Positions 38,581-46,113 of a DNA stretch of 64,000 bases are shown in pieces. Both the position numbers and the translations under genes were made by a program. How positions within the stretch are numbered: position 1 is the stretch's first letter; each line of letters starts with the position of its first letter. The DNA is from Sphingobacterium sp. UT-1RO-CII-1 (GTDB taxonomy: Bacteria > Bacteroidota > Bacteroidia > Sphingobacteriales > Sphingobacteriaceae). The DNA lies in contig NZ_JAPPVJ010000010.1 of the NCBI RefSeq assembly GCF_026711005.1, positions 56,321 to 120,320 on the forward strand. The letters run 5' to 3'. The notes beneath the pieces were generated by a model. That model was given only the letters and a program-made list of their open reading frames with translations. It did not search any database and was not told where the DNA came from.

Positions 38581-40230
38581 ATGATTGAAGATTGTGTTGT
38601 TATTATTGGTAGTGGTTTGTCTGGTTTGGTTGCTGCATATGAAATTACTAAAGCAGGCAAGAAAGTTGTGTTACTCGATCAAGAAACCGAGGCCAATATA
38701 GGAGGGCAGGCCTATTGGTCGTTCGGAGGGTTGTTTTTTATCAATAGCCCGTTACAGCGTAGAATGGGGGTGAGGGATTCTTATGAGTTGGGCGTGCAAG
38801 ATTGGAAAGGTACAGCCGGTTTTGATAGGCCTGATGATTTTTGGCCTAGGCAGTGGGCTGATGCGTATGTCCGGTTTGCGGCCTATGACAAATACAAGTA
38901 CGTTACAGAGCTTGGTCTCAAATTTTTTCCAATCGTTGGGTGGGCCGAGCGAGGTGCAGGCGACGCTAGTGGTCACGGAAACTCTGTACCCCGATTTCAT
39001 GTAACTTGGGGTACTGGACCTGCCGTTATCAAACCTTTTGTAGATAAAGCTTATGAAGCAAAGGCGAAAGGATTATTAACATTTCGATTTCGACGCCGAG
39101 TTACCCGTTTGCTTATAAAGGATGGGCAAGTTCAAGGGGTTGAAGGGGATATTTTAGCAGCAGATTCTAAGCCTCGTGGCGAAAAAACAAATCGTGAAGT
39201 AGTAGGTAAATTTACTTTTCGGGCTAGTGAAGTTATCATCGCTTCTGGGGGCATTGGGGCTAATTTTGAACAGGTAAAACGAAATTGGCCACAGCGATTG
39301 AAAAAAGCACCCCAGCAGATGATTTGTGGTGTGCCCGATTACGTCGATGGAAAAATGATAGAGGTGGCTGAAGAAGCCGGAGCGCGGGTGATCAATAAGG
39401 ATAGGATGTGGCACTATACGGAAGGGGTAAAAAACTGGAACCCCATTTGGAGTAATCATGGTATTCGTATCTTGCCAGGGCCTTCTTCAATTTGGTTAGA
39501 TGCAACCGGAAAACGTTTTCCTTCTCCTTTTTATCCCGGGTTTGATACGTTGGGAACCTTGAAGCATATTCAAGAAACAGGTTATGAATATTCTTGGTTT
39601 ATTCTTACACAGAAAATTATAAAGAAAGAATTTGCCCTTTCTGGTTCTGAACAGAACCCAGATTTGACAAATAAAGACTTGCTGTTAGTGATCAGTCGGC
39701 TTTTTGGTAAAAACGCTACCAAACCCGTCGAAAACTTTAAAGAACACGGTGAAGATTTTATTGTAGCCGACAACCTAAAAGACTTAATAAGCCAGATGAA
39801 TACTCTTGCTGGAAATAATTTATTAATATATGAGCATATCAAAGAACAGATCGAGGAGAGAGATCGAGAGCTAGACAATAAGTATGGAAAGGATATTCAA
39901 ATGAATTATCTTAAAAATACGAGAAAATATCTTGGCGATAAGTTGGCTAGAACTGCAAAACCCCACAAGATCTTGGATAGTAAAAACGGACCTTTAATTG
40001 CAGTGCGTTTGCACTTATTAACTAGGAAAACTCTAGGTGGCATTGAGACAAACTTAAATGGCGAAGTGTTTAACACTGAGGGGGATATTATAAAAGGTTT
40101 GTATGCAGTGGGAGAGGCAGCTGGTTTTGGTGGCGGGGGTGTACATGGGTATAGGGCGTTGGAGGGGACGTTCTTAGGTGGTTGCATTTTTACTGGTAAA
40201 AGAGCCGGAGAATATATTGCAAATAAATAA
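38581..40230 (+). CDS. FAD-dependent dehydrogenase (3-ketosteroid dehydrogenase-like)
   Basis: 549 residues. The N-terminal dinucleotide-binding motif is VIIGSGLSGLVAAYEITKAG followed by an acidic residue (LLDQE). The C-terminal FAD motif reads GLYAVGEAAGFGGGGVHGYRALEGTFLGG. It belongs to the succinate dehydrogenase/fumarate reductase flavoprotein superfamily and is usually annotated 'FAD-binding dehydrogenase'. The substrate is not known, and steroid activity should not be assumed. Single gene, last before the accessory island. Confidence 0.9.
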   Translation: MIEDCVVIIGSGLSGLVAAYEITKAGKKVVLLDQETEANIGGQAYWSFGGLFFINSPLQRRMGVRDSYELGVQDWKGTAGFDRPDDFWPRQWADAYVRFAAYDKYKYVTELGLKFFPIVGWAERGAGDASGHGNSVPRFHVTWGTGPAVIKPFVDKAYEAKAKGLLTFRFRRRVTRLLIKDGQVQGVEGDILAADSKPRGEKTNREVVGKFTFRASEVIIASGGIGANFEQVKRNWPQRLKKAPQQMICGVPDYVDGKMIEVAEEAGARVINKDRMWHYTEGVKNWNPIWSNHGIRILPGPSSIWLDATGKRFPSPFYPGFDTLGTLKHIQETGYEYSWFILTQKIIKKEFALSGSEQNPDLTNKDLLLVISRLFGKNATKPVENFKEHGEDFIVADNLKDLISQMNTLAGNNLLIYEHIKEQIEERDRELDNKYGKDIQMNYLKNTRKYLGDKLARTAKPHKILDSKNGPLIAVRLHLLTRKTLGGIETNLNGEVFNTEGDIIKGLYAVGEAAGFGGGGVHGYRALEGTFLGGCIFTGKRAGEYIANK

Positions 40231-40266
40231 CCTCGTAAGATGTTACATTATTTTTCAGGGCTACGT

Positions 40267-40401
40267 TTTTAGTTTATTGCTCTCAGTGAAATCCTACTTC
40301 ATATTGTAGAAGTCGGCACATCGTAGCCTTCCTCTTTTTTTAGTCTTGAAAGAGTTCCTTGCGAAAAATTACTTTTTTCTGCGTATTTATCTCTACTAAC
40401 C
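40267..40401. repeat. Island repeat copy R1 (long right arm)
   Basis: Carries the shared core AGTGAAATCCTACTTCAT and then about 115 bp nearly identical to R3 (ATTGTAGAAGTCGGCACATC ... TCTACTAACC). The left part before the core is diverged. Lies downstream of the broken Txe toxin when read on the minus strand. Confidence 0.8.
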
Positions 40402-40486
40402 ACTACACCATCAGTTTTTTATGGCGTTATAAATTTGTTTTTTAGGAATTGCTGGAACTTTCTAGTTTTACGATGAAGCTGAAAAG

Positions 40487-40747
40487 CTATTTGTAATGTC
40501 CTTTTAGGGAATAGACGTATAATTTATTGTCTTGAATGTGATAAATGTATCGATGTTCATGAGTGATTCTTCTTGACCATTTTGGCGCTAAATCATATTT
40601 TAAGGCTTCTGGTTTGCCTAGTCCTTAATAGGAATTCTCAAGGATAGATTTGGTGAGTTGGGCTATTTTCTTAAGGATTGCTTTGTTTCCTGTTTTTATC
40701 CAATAGTTGAGGTCTCCTTCAGCTTCGGGGAGATATATTATTTCCAT
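40487..40747 (-). pseudogene. Txe/YoeB-family toxin with an in-frame stop
   Basis: Reading from the ATG at 40747 gives 86 codons that match Txe/YoeB throughout, except for a TAA at codon 41 (40625-40627). Before it the frame reads MEIIYLPEAEGDLNYWI...ILENSY. After it the frame reads GLGKPEALKYDLAPKWSRRI and ends YVYSLKGHYK, keeping the conserved KPE, SRRI, EHR and GHY elements. In E. coli YoeB the position is Glu (FEGKGKPE), so one GAA to TAA change explains the break. The ATG overlaps the antitoxin stop by 10 bp, the usual toxin-antitoxin layout. The product would be a mRNA interferase if intact. Confidence 0.88.
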
Positions 40748-40953
40748 AAGCGATCAAGTTCTTCAAGAGTTACTGACCGTCCTTTGCCCTCTTTCAAATC
40801 TTTGTCCCCCTTCTTTATTTTATCTACAAAATCCGGATTATAGGGGCTGTAATCAGAAGCTGTAGTCTCAAACTTCATCTTGAGTGCTTTAGCAACTGCT
40901 TTTATTGCCTCCAATTGTTCCTTATTTTCTGGATGTAATAATATTGCTTCCAT
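40738..40953 (-). CDS. Antitoxin-like protein (DUF2683 type)
   Basis: 71 residues from the ATG at 40953 (MEAILLHPENKEQLEAIKAV); the frame opens at 40971. The first half folds as the common beta-strand plus helices of Bacteroidetes antitoxins. The acidic/basic C-terminal tail (DFVDKIKKGDKDLKEGKGRS) is the kind that wraps the toxin. It overlaps and precedes the Txe/YoeB frame. It is intact while its toxin is not. Confidence 0.8.
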   Translation of the reverse strand: MEAILLHPENKEQLEAIKAVAKALKMKFETTASDYSPYNPDFVDKIKKGDKDLKEGKGRSVTLEELDRLWK

Positions 40954-41044
40954 AATCAATTTTCCTTTCAATTTTATTTAACACCATTTGGTTATGCCAG
41001 ATAATAAGCAATACCAAGTTGTCATATTCATTGCATCAATATAA

Positions 41045-41052
41045 CAAAGATA
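41045..41052 (-). promoter_or_regulatory. -7 box of the toxin-antitoxin pair
   Basis: TATCTTTG on the minus strand, about 90 bp ahead of the antitoxin start. Confidence 0.5.
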
Positions 41053-41159
41053 CGATATTTTCATCTAAGCTTCTGTACTTTAGTGATTCTGATTAATATA
41101 CCTTGGGTTGAAGTTGTTAACGCTGCTGTGGTTTGTATATATACTTGTTCACATCTCCT

Positions 41160-41262
41160 TTTTCTGTAGTATATACATGCCCCATTCTTTTTCATTATCT
41201 AATATAATGGTGATTTTTTTACCTTCATACGTTAATCTTTTTATTCTTACTCATAATTCCTC
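41160..41262 (-). pseudogene. Frameshifted small-ORF remnant
   Basis: On the minus strand a start context ATGAGTAAG follows repeat R2 and stops after nine codons. The next frame carries IKRLTYEGKKITIILDNEKE and continues to a stop near 41160. A one-base shift in an A run would join them. No family recognised. Confidence 0.35.
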
Positions 41263-41312
41263 AAGGTTATAATTGGTTTTAGGCTGTTGCCCTAAGTGAA
41301 ATCCTACTTCAT
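41247..41312. repeat. Island repeat copy R2 (left arm and core)
   Basis: Shares with R3 the left arm (TTACTCATAATTCC, CAAGGTTATAATTGG, TTTTAGGCTGTTGCCCTAAG) and the core. It ends abruptly after CTTCAT, where the zeta-toxin reading frame begins. Confidence 0.85.
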
Positions 41313-41516
41313 CACATTCCAGATGATGTTGTTGAGCGGCGATACCATAGAGGATTGACTAATCTATTTAATCTTTATCTTCCAATATGTGATCGCTGGT
41401 TTGTTTTTGATAATATGGATCTCTTGCCTGAGATTATTGCCCAAGGACACGAATTTGGAGAATCAATTGTAAATAACGAACTTTGGTTTAGATTAAAAGC
41501 AGAATACAATGACTAA
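41313..41516 (+). pseudogene. 3' fragment of a zeta-toxin-family kinase gene
   Basis: 67 open codons with no start, reading HIPDDVVERRYHRGLTNLF, then CDRWFVFDN and PEIIAQG, and ending at a TAA (41514-41516). This matches the C-terminal part of the zeta-toxin/P-loop ATPase family common in Bacteroidetes. The first matching codon abuts repeat R2, so the N-terminal two thirds (with the Walker A site) are missing. The stop overlaps the next small gene by 8 bp. Confidence 0.8.
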
Positions 41517-41697
41517 AGCAAATGAAGATGTAAAAAATAGTACAATCGCTTTGGGAGAGCGTATCCGTGGCGGTGTTCAAAAGGCACTTCGAAAGTTAGC
41601 CGAAGAAAGTGCAGCCAAAGGCGAGAGTTTGGTCGTAAAAATCGACGGTGAGATCAAAGAGGTCCCTGCTAAGGAGCTTTTAGCTACTCTTCCATAA
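41509..41697 (+). CDS. 62-residue partner protein downstream of zeta fragment
   Basis: Highly charged small protein (MTKANEDVKNSTIALGERIR ... VVKIDGEIKEVPAKELLATL). Its ATG overlaps the end of the zeta frame, suggesting an original two-gene unit. An antitoxin or regulator role is inferred from position only. No frame damage is seen. Confidence 0.7.
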   Translation: MTKANEDVKNSTIALGERIRGGVQKALRKLAEESAAKGESLVVKIDGEIKEVPAKELLATLP

Positions 41698-41867
41698 ATT
41701 AGATATATAAGCTCGGTAGCATAAGTGCTCGTATGGCAAACAATTGTTAATGTCAGTACTTCAAACATTGAAGCACTAGCATGGGGTTATTTACATTTTT
41801 CTACTCATTCTCTTTAAAAACTTGCTTATAAGTAGCGATACTTAATCTGAACCTGCAATATTTTATT

Positions 41868-42034
41868 TTACTCATAATTCCCCAAGGTTATAATTGGTTT
41901 TAGGCTGTTGCCCTAAGTGAAATCCTACTTTATATTGTAGAAGTCGGCACATCGTAGCCTTCCCCTTTTTTTAGTCTAGAAAGAGTTCCTTGCGAAATAT
42001 CGCTTTTTTTCCCGTATTTATCACTACTAACCTC
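41868..42034. repeat. Island repeat copy R3 (fullest copy)
   Basis: About 165 bp. It contains both the left arm shared with R2 and the right arm shared with R1. Short inverted ends are visible (AAGGTTA at the left, TAACCT at the right). The right end meets the stop codon of the HEPN-type gene (42034-42036). Confidence 0.85.
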
Positions 42035-43812
42035 TAATTTATAAAATCAAGTGAACAGTTGATGTTGAATATGTCAGAAAGCATATTTCCATGAAGTTCA
42101 ATATTCCCTATCTCGATCTCATTTGATATGAAATAGTCTTCAATAGAGACCGTGTTTGTATGTAGGTAGTCAATTATCTCATTTAGAATGAATGTTAAGT
42201 AATATCTTAGGTTGGAAGTTATATGTTCATTGTTTGTGTTGGTCGCTGCATCATGAATTATTTCATTTCGGAGACGGTATATTCTAGTAAAGTGAATTTC
42301 AAGATTTATTTTATGTTTGTTGAGATATTTTGTAGCTGATAATGGTCCGTCTCTTTAGGTAAACCATTTAGACAGTTTCTTAGTTCTATAGGCTAATAAC
42401 GGATGTTGTGCCGACAATTCAGATTCGATTTGTATGTATAGATCTGGATTAAGAAAGTTCGCTAATTCATTGGTAAATAAAGGAATCTTTTGTTTATCGG
42501 CATTACTCAGTTGATTTATAGCTTTTAGGAGAGCAAAGCAATTTCTTTTGACATAAGCCCTAGCATGAGCATTTATAAAGTGGTCTTTTATTCTATTAAT
42601 CGTGTTTTGACTTTCATAGTTTGAAAAAAGATACTCTAGACCTATCCAGTAGTTTATAAATTTATGTTCTACCTCAGTTGACTGATTTCCCAACCGTAGA
42701 TATCTTACAGCAGACTTAATTTTATCTTTTGTTTCATTGGGGATATCTACATTATTTAATATCGCTGGAATCTTACTAGTAAATTGTTGATAATGGTCCA
42801 TAGCAACTTTGTACTTTCCATCAAGTATGTTTATATTATTTTGAAAATCCCCAGCGCCAGGATTATCATTATCTATCACCAATACACGATTGTGAATATT
42901 CAGGTTTTCGTCCGCGAAACCGAGATTGATAACATCGAGATATTCCGAAAGAACACTTCTGGCTTTTTTTAATGCCGCTAGATAATCTGTCGCAGTTACA
43001 TTGCATTTGAGGAATTTTCTGTTAGCGTGCTGCGAGTTGAAATTATTGAACTCATTTTGCCTATTCCCCATTAACTCGATTCCGTTGATAGTATCTTCTA
43101 GTTGAAAGCTTTCTGTTACAATATCAGTGATAGCAGAATACACCTGATCGGTTGTATCCATTCTGAATATAACTAGATACTCTTTTGGTGGATGATTGAT
43201 TTTTTGTTCAAAATTTTCAAAATGATCTTCAAAATTTTTATCCATCGTAAGGGAGTTTACAAAAATTCCGTAAGCAATTTTATAAAGGTAACCTTTAGAG
43301 TATCCAATATTTATTAACTGACTTAATAAGATATTTAATGAGACATCAATTTTTTCCAGTACCTCGATTGAATTATCATTGCTTGCGATCAATTGTTTTA
43401 GTCCTGCGATGATATGGGATAAATAGTCAGTATTTTCTTTTTGTAATACATTGAGACAAGATATTACTTTAAGGTAATTATGTTCATCAATGTTTTTTAG
43501 GATATTATTCAGATAATTTTGAGATATGCTTCCAAAGCTCAAATAGTTTGGCTCTAATGCAAGAGAAGTTATACACTCATCAATTAGGGCATATTTTTTC
43601 GTTTCTTTAGCTTTGATCGTTTGAAAATGCTTTATTCTTCCATTCTTAAACTCTTGCAAACAATACCTTAGTTCTTCCATTACTGTTAAGGGATTATTTA
43701 GCCTCACTCGGTAAGAATCTATTGTCCCCATATAAAGCATTTCGACAATTTTTTCAATAAAAAAACGTTGAGATATGGTCAGTATACTATTTTTGTGATT
43801 GATTACTTGCAT
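42034..43812 (-). pseudogene. HEPN-domain (predicted RNase) gene with an in-frame stop
   Basis: The first 485 codons stop at a TAA (42355-42357), but the same frame continues for 106 more codons to a TAG at 42034-42036. The continuation includes IYRLRNEIIHDA, a textbook HEPN R-N-x-x-x-H active site, followed by a helix-rich end. The part before the stop has the KFINYWIGLEYLF helix seen in ApeA-like HEPN proteins, and a large N-terminal region that I do not recognise. The intact protein would be about 592 residues. As it stands the product lacks its catalytic motif. A single base change would explain it. Confidence 0.8.
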
Positions 43813-43825
43813 TTTAAAAAAAAAT

Positions 43826-43864
43826 GTATCTTTGTACTAGGTTTTACAATTGACATAAAGATAC
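43826..43864. promoter_or_regulatory. Symmetric divergent promoter region
   Basis: An 8-bp perfect inverted repeat (GTATCTTT 43826-43833, AAAGATAC 43857-43864) places TATCTTTG on the plus strand and TATCTTTA on the minus strand. The minus side lies about 45 bp ahead of the HEPN gene. The plus side would drive a short RNA. Confidence 0.5.
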
Positions 43865-43985
43865 GTTAAGTATACTAAAGATAAAAAAGGAAGACTAGGT
43901 TATCTTGGTTCTGGATACAATTCCGCGATTTAACTCTCTTCCTTAGATATTTTGAAGGGTTATCATTTTATGGTAACCCTTTTCT
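43840..43985 (+). ncRNA. Candidate small RNA divergent from the HEPN gene
   Basis: A TATCTTTG box at 43827-43834 and a strong terminator (12-bp stem AAGGGTTATCAT / ATGGTAACCCTT at 43955-43981, then Ts) bracket about 145 bp with no open frame. No known RNA family is recognised. Confidence 0.4.
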
Positions 43986-44097
43986 TATTTCCTCCAACAT
44001 TCTTCTAAAACAAGGTCTGTTGTATTACAAGCTTATAGTGCTAGGCTTAATCTATTTATTATTACTTTTTCCCCGCTTCCTTGAAGGCGACGGGAAT

Positions 44098-44150
44098 GAT
44101 TAGTTTTAGACCATTGCCCTAAGTGAAGTCCTACTTCATTGTTTCAGTTT
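44098..44150. repeat. Island repeat copy R4
   Basis: ATTAGTTTTAG, TTGCCCTAAG and the core AGTGAAGTCCTACTTCAT, then TGTTTCAGTTT shared with R5. The TGA stop of the KilA-N gene (44136-44138) lies inside the core. Confidence 0.8.
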
Positions 44151-44963
44151 TTTAATAGCTTCGCTCTGTAACAACGATTTCATCTGCGTGATGGCTACTT
44201 TGTTTAGTTCGATTAGTCTATTGCTCTGTGGTAGTCCCTGTTGGATGAGTAATGCATTAATGCTTTCGAGATTGCTCAGTACGACCAGTTGTTCTATTGT
44301 AGCTTCATCCCTCATATTACCTTTCAGTTCAGGGTTAGCTTCACGCCATTCTTTGGCCGTCACACCAAAAAGAGCCATGTTTAGCAGATCCGCTTCTGTA
44401 GCATATACAAGCCCCATCTGTTGCTTAGTGATTTTATCCGGAATGAGATTTTCTTTTATTGCATCGGTATGTATATGGTAGTTCACTTTTGCCAAAGTCC
44501 GTTGCAGATTCCAGTCCAATTTAAGGCGGCTGCTCTCTTCGTCTTTAAGACGTTGAAATTCTGTTATTAAATAGAGCTTGAATTCTGGTGAAATCCAAGA
44601 GGCAAATTCAAAAGCTATATCCTTGTGCGCAAAAGTACCACCATACCGGCCAGATTTTGAAATGATACCTATTGCATTTGTTTCGTCAATCCAACGTTGA
44701 GGGGACAGTGTAAAATAGTTGCTTCCCGATTCAGTTCTAAACCTCTCGAATTCGATAGGTTTAAAAACGAGATTATTTAACTTTTCCCATAAACCTAGAT
44801 ATTCAATGGTACTCCGTGTACGTAGCCAGTTGTTGATAACTGAAAAGGGCTCGAGTTGATTCCTGTATTTAGCAATATCAGTTAGCGATATGTAATCCTT
44901 GTTATCAATTACTTTAAAATTTACATTTATTTCTTGGACTTGCAAAGTTCTACTTTTACTCAT
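44136..44963 (-). CDS. KilA-N domain protein (phage-type)
   Basis: 275 residues with a KilA-N DNA-binding domain (YISLTDIAKYRNQLEPFSVI ... WINNWLRT-like region, GRYGGTFAHKDIAFEFASWI) and a helical C-terminal half. KilA-N proteins occur in phages, plasmids and mobile islands, and some act as antirepressors. The gene sits between repeats R5 and R4, and its stop codon is supplied by R4. Intact. Confidence 0.9.
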   Translation of the reverse strand: MSKSRTLQVQEINVNFKVIDNKDYISLTDIAKYRNQLEPFSVINNWLRTRSTIEYLGLWEKLNNLVFKPIEFERFRTESGSNYFTLSPQRWIDETNAIGIISKSGRYGGTFAHKDIAFEFASWISPEFKLYLITEFQRLKDEESSRLKLDWNLQRTLAKVNYHIHTDAIKENLIPDKITKQQMGLVYATEADLLNMALFGVTAKEWREANPELKGNMRDEATIEQLVVLSNLESINALLIQQGLPQSNRLIELNKVAITQMKSLLQSEAIKKLKQ

Positions 44964-44980
44964 GTTTTTTTCGACGTTTT

Positions 44981-45033
44981 AATTGGTTTTAGGCTATTGC
45001 CTTAAGTGAAATCCTACTTCATTGTTTCAGTTT
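44981..45033. repeat. Island repeat copy R5
   Basis: AATTGGTTTTAGGCTATTGC, TTAAG and the core AGTGAAATCCTACTTCAT, then TGTTTCAGTTT. The TAG stop of the HTH gene (45014-45016) lies inside the core. Confidence 0.82.
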
Positions 45034-45304
45034 CTTTTTCTTGCAGATAGGCTTCAAATTCGATAAAGAAATCCTTTATGGAGTAATTTTCAAATTTACA
45101 TATTTTATAAAGCGTTGAAATTGGCATGTCATACAGTTTTCTCTGTTTTATTTTTGATAACGTTGATCCAGCAACACCTGCCTCATTAGCATAGATATCT
45201 CTGGCAACTTCTTGGCCATTTACTTTATAGGTATCTAAAAATTTTATTGACAAAAAATCTACTAAATATACTTTGTAAGTATCTAGTCCAATATTTCTAT
45301 TCAT
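45014..45304 (-). CDS. Small HTH-domain protein
   Basis: 96 residues with a probable XRE-like helix-turn-helix (AGVAGSTLSKIKQRKLYDMP, then ISTLYKICKFENYSIKDFF). It is a likely DNA-binding regulator, perhaps of the island. Its last codons (ETMK) and stop codon are encoded by repeat R5. It is the most upstream gene of the minus-strand series. Confidence 0.78.
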   Translation of the reverse strand: MNRNIGLDTYKVYLVDFLSIKFLDTYKVNGQEVARDIYANEAGVAGSTLSKIKQRKLYDMPISTLYKICKFENYSIKDFFIEFEAYLQEKETETMK

Positions 45305-45335
45305 AATTCGTTTAAAAAAGTGAAAAAATAAACTC

Positions 45336-45397
45336 GTCGCGCTATCGACTAAGTGAAAAATATTTCTTATATTTGTATTAGTTATTATAAACGCGAC
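45336..45397 (+). promoter_or_regulatory. Inverted-repeat-flanked promoter
   Basis: GTCGCG (45336-45341) and CGCGAC (45392-45397) flank a TATATTTG box (45368-45375). It lies between the divergent HTH gene and the structured RNA region, so it may be an autoregulated operator. Confidence 0.5.
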
Positions 45398-45635
45398 AAT
45401 TAATGAAGGCTACGTGCTTTCAATAACGATGTCACTCATGGTCGAAAACCGCTAATTTTCCATATGAGTTGAACGTGGTGTCGCCTTATTATTGGATTCA
45501 AATTATATTTATATATTTGAGCCAATAAGGCGCTCCATATCAGTCTCTGTGGAGCCTTGATTTATCAAGGAGGTCCTAGCGGTACCACGACCAGAGCTTT
45601 GGAGTGTTTTATTGGTTTACAATACCAATTTTTGA
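45382..45635 (+). ncRNA. Candidate structured RNA
   Basis: About 250 nt between a TATATTTG box and a weak terminator (ATTGGT / ACCAAT then TTTT, 45611-45633), with no good open frame. Stems: ACTCAT..GG / CC..ATGAGT (45434-45469); a 6-bp closing stem CGTGGT (45474-45479) / ACCACG (45584-45589) enclosing three hairpins: a long one from CGCCTTATT (45482) to AATAAGGCG (about 45532), GCTCCA / TGGAGC (about 45532-45555), and CTTGAT / ATCAAG (about 45556-45569). It does not match tmRNA, RNase P, SRP or 6S RNA by eye. Confidence 0.5.
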
Positions 45636-46113
45636 TTCTTCAATCTTTTCGAGTTTCATCGTTATCATAAACTTTAAAAATTATGAGAACGAATTTTAAA
45701 ACCAACAAAAGCCATCAGCTACCGATATCTCGTCGGTCGTCTTGGTATTCCCAAAATGTACTCTTAAAGAACGTGTGTTGTCCTCCGGACTAAGCTGTGC
45801 TAAAATAAAACAGGTATAAAAGGGGAGGAGGCGTAAGCCATTTCCACAGCTTGCGGTATTAAATAATACCCAGTTGTCAGCTCAAAAGCCAAAAGGGGTT
45901 TGAACTGTCCTGATAGATCTGTTTACCGACTTTCCAACTAAAACATGGTGTACCTTGTTTTTGGGTTAATAATAATCGGTCTTATTTTTATTTTGCACTT
46001 AAAGATAGCTTGATTTTCTATTATTCCAAAATATATACCATTGCCTATGCTTTTAGCATGGGCAGGGAAGTCGGTTATTAACTTATTTATTAAAAAATAG
46101 ATTTAAAAACCAA
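45636..46113. other. Intergenic leader region upstream of the TlpA-like gene
   Basis: About 480 bp. It holds a 36-codon frame from the ATG at 45683 to the TAA at 45791-45793 (ending VCCPPD), a GGTATT / AATACC hairpin near 45857, and an AT-rich segment before the ATG at 46114. No recognised gene. It could be a leader peptide or simple untranslated region. Confidence 0.35.

Noticed and set aside
40487..43812. Alternative genetic code or general TAA suppression
   Set aside because: Many normal genes in the window end in TAA exactly where their families end, so TAA works as a stop here. Local read-through remains formally possible.
40267..45033. Classical integron attC array
   Set aside because: The repeat ends read GGTTA...TAACC, the reverse of the attC polarity, and no tyrosine recombinase of the IntI type is in the window. 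Kept only as a cassette-like system.
40267..45033. CRISPR array
   Set aside because: Copies are irregularly spaced by 0.6-2 kb, unequal in length and separated by genes. No cas genes are present.
45382..45635. Assignment to tmRNA, RNase P RNA, SRP RNA or 6S RNA
   Set aside because: None of the hallmark segments of these RNAs (tRNA-like ends, GAGGAAAGTCC-type element, single long rod) is present.
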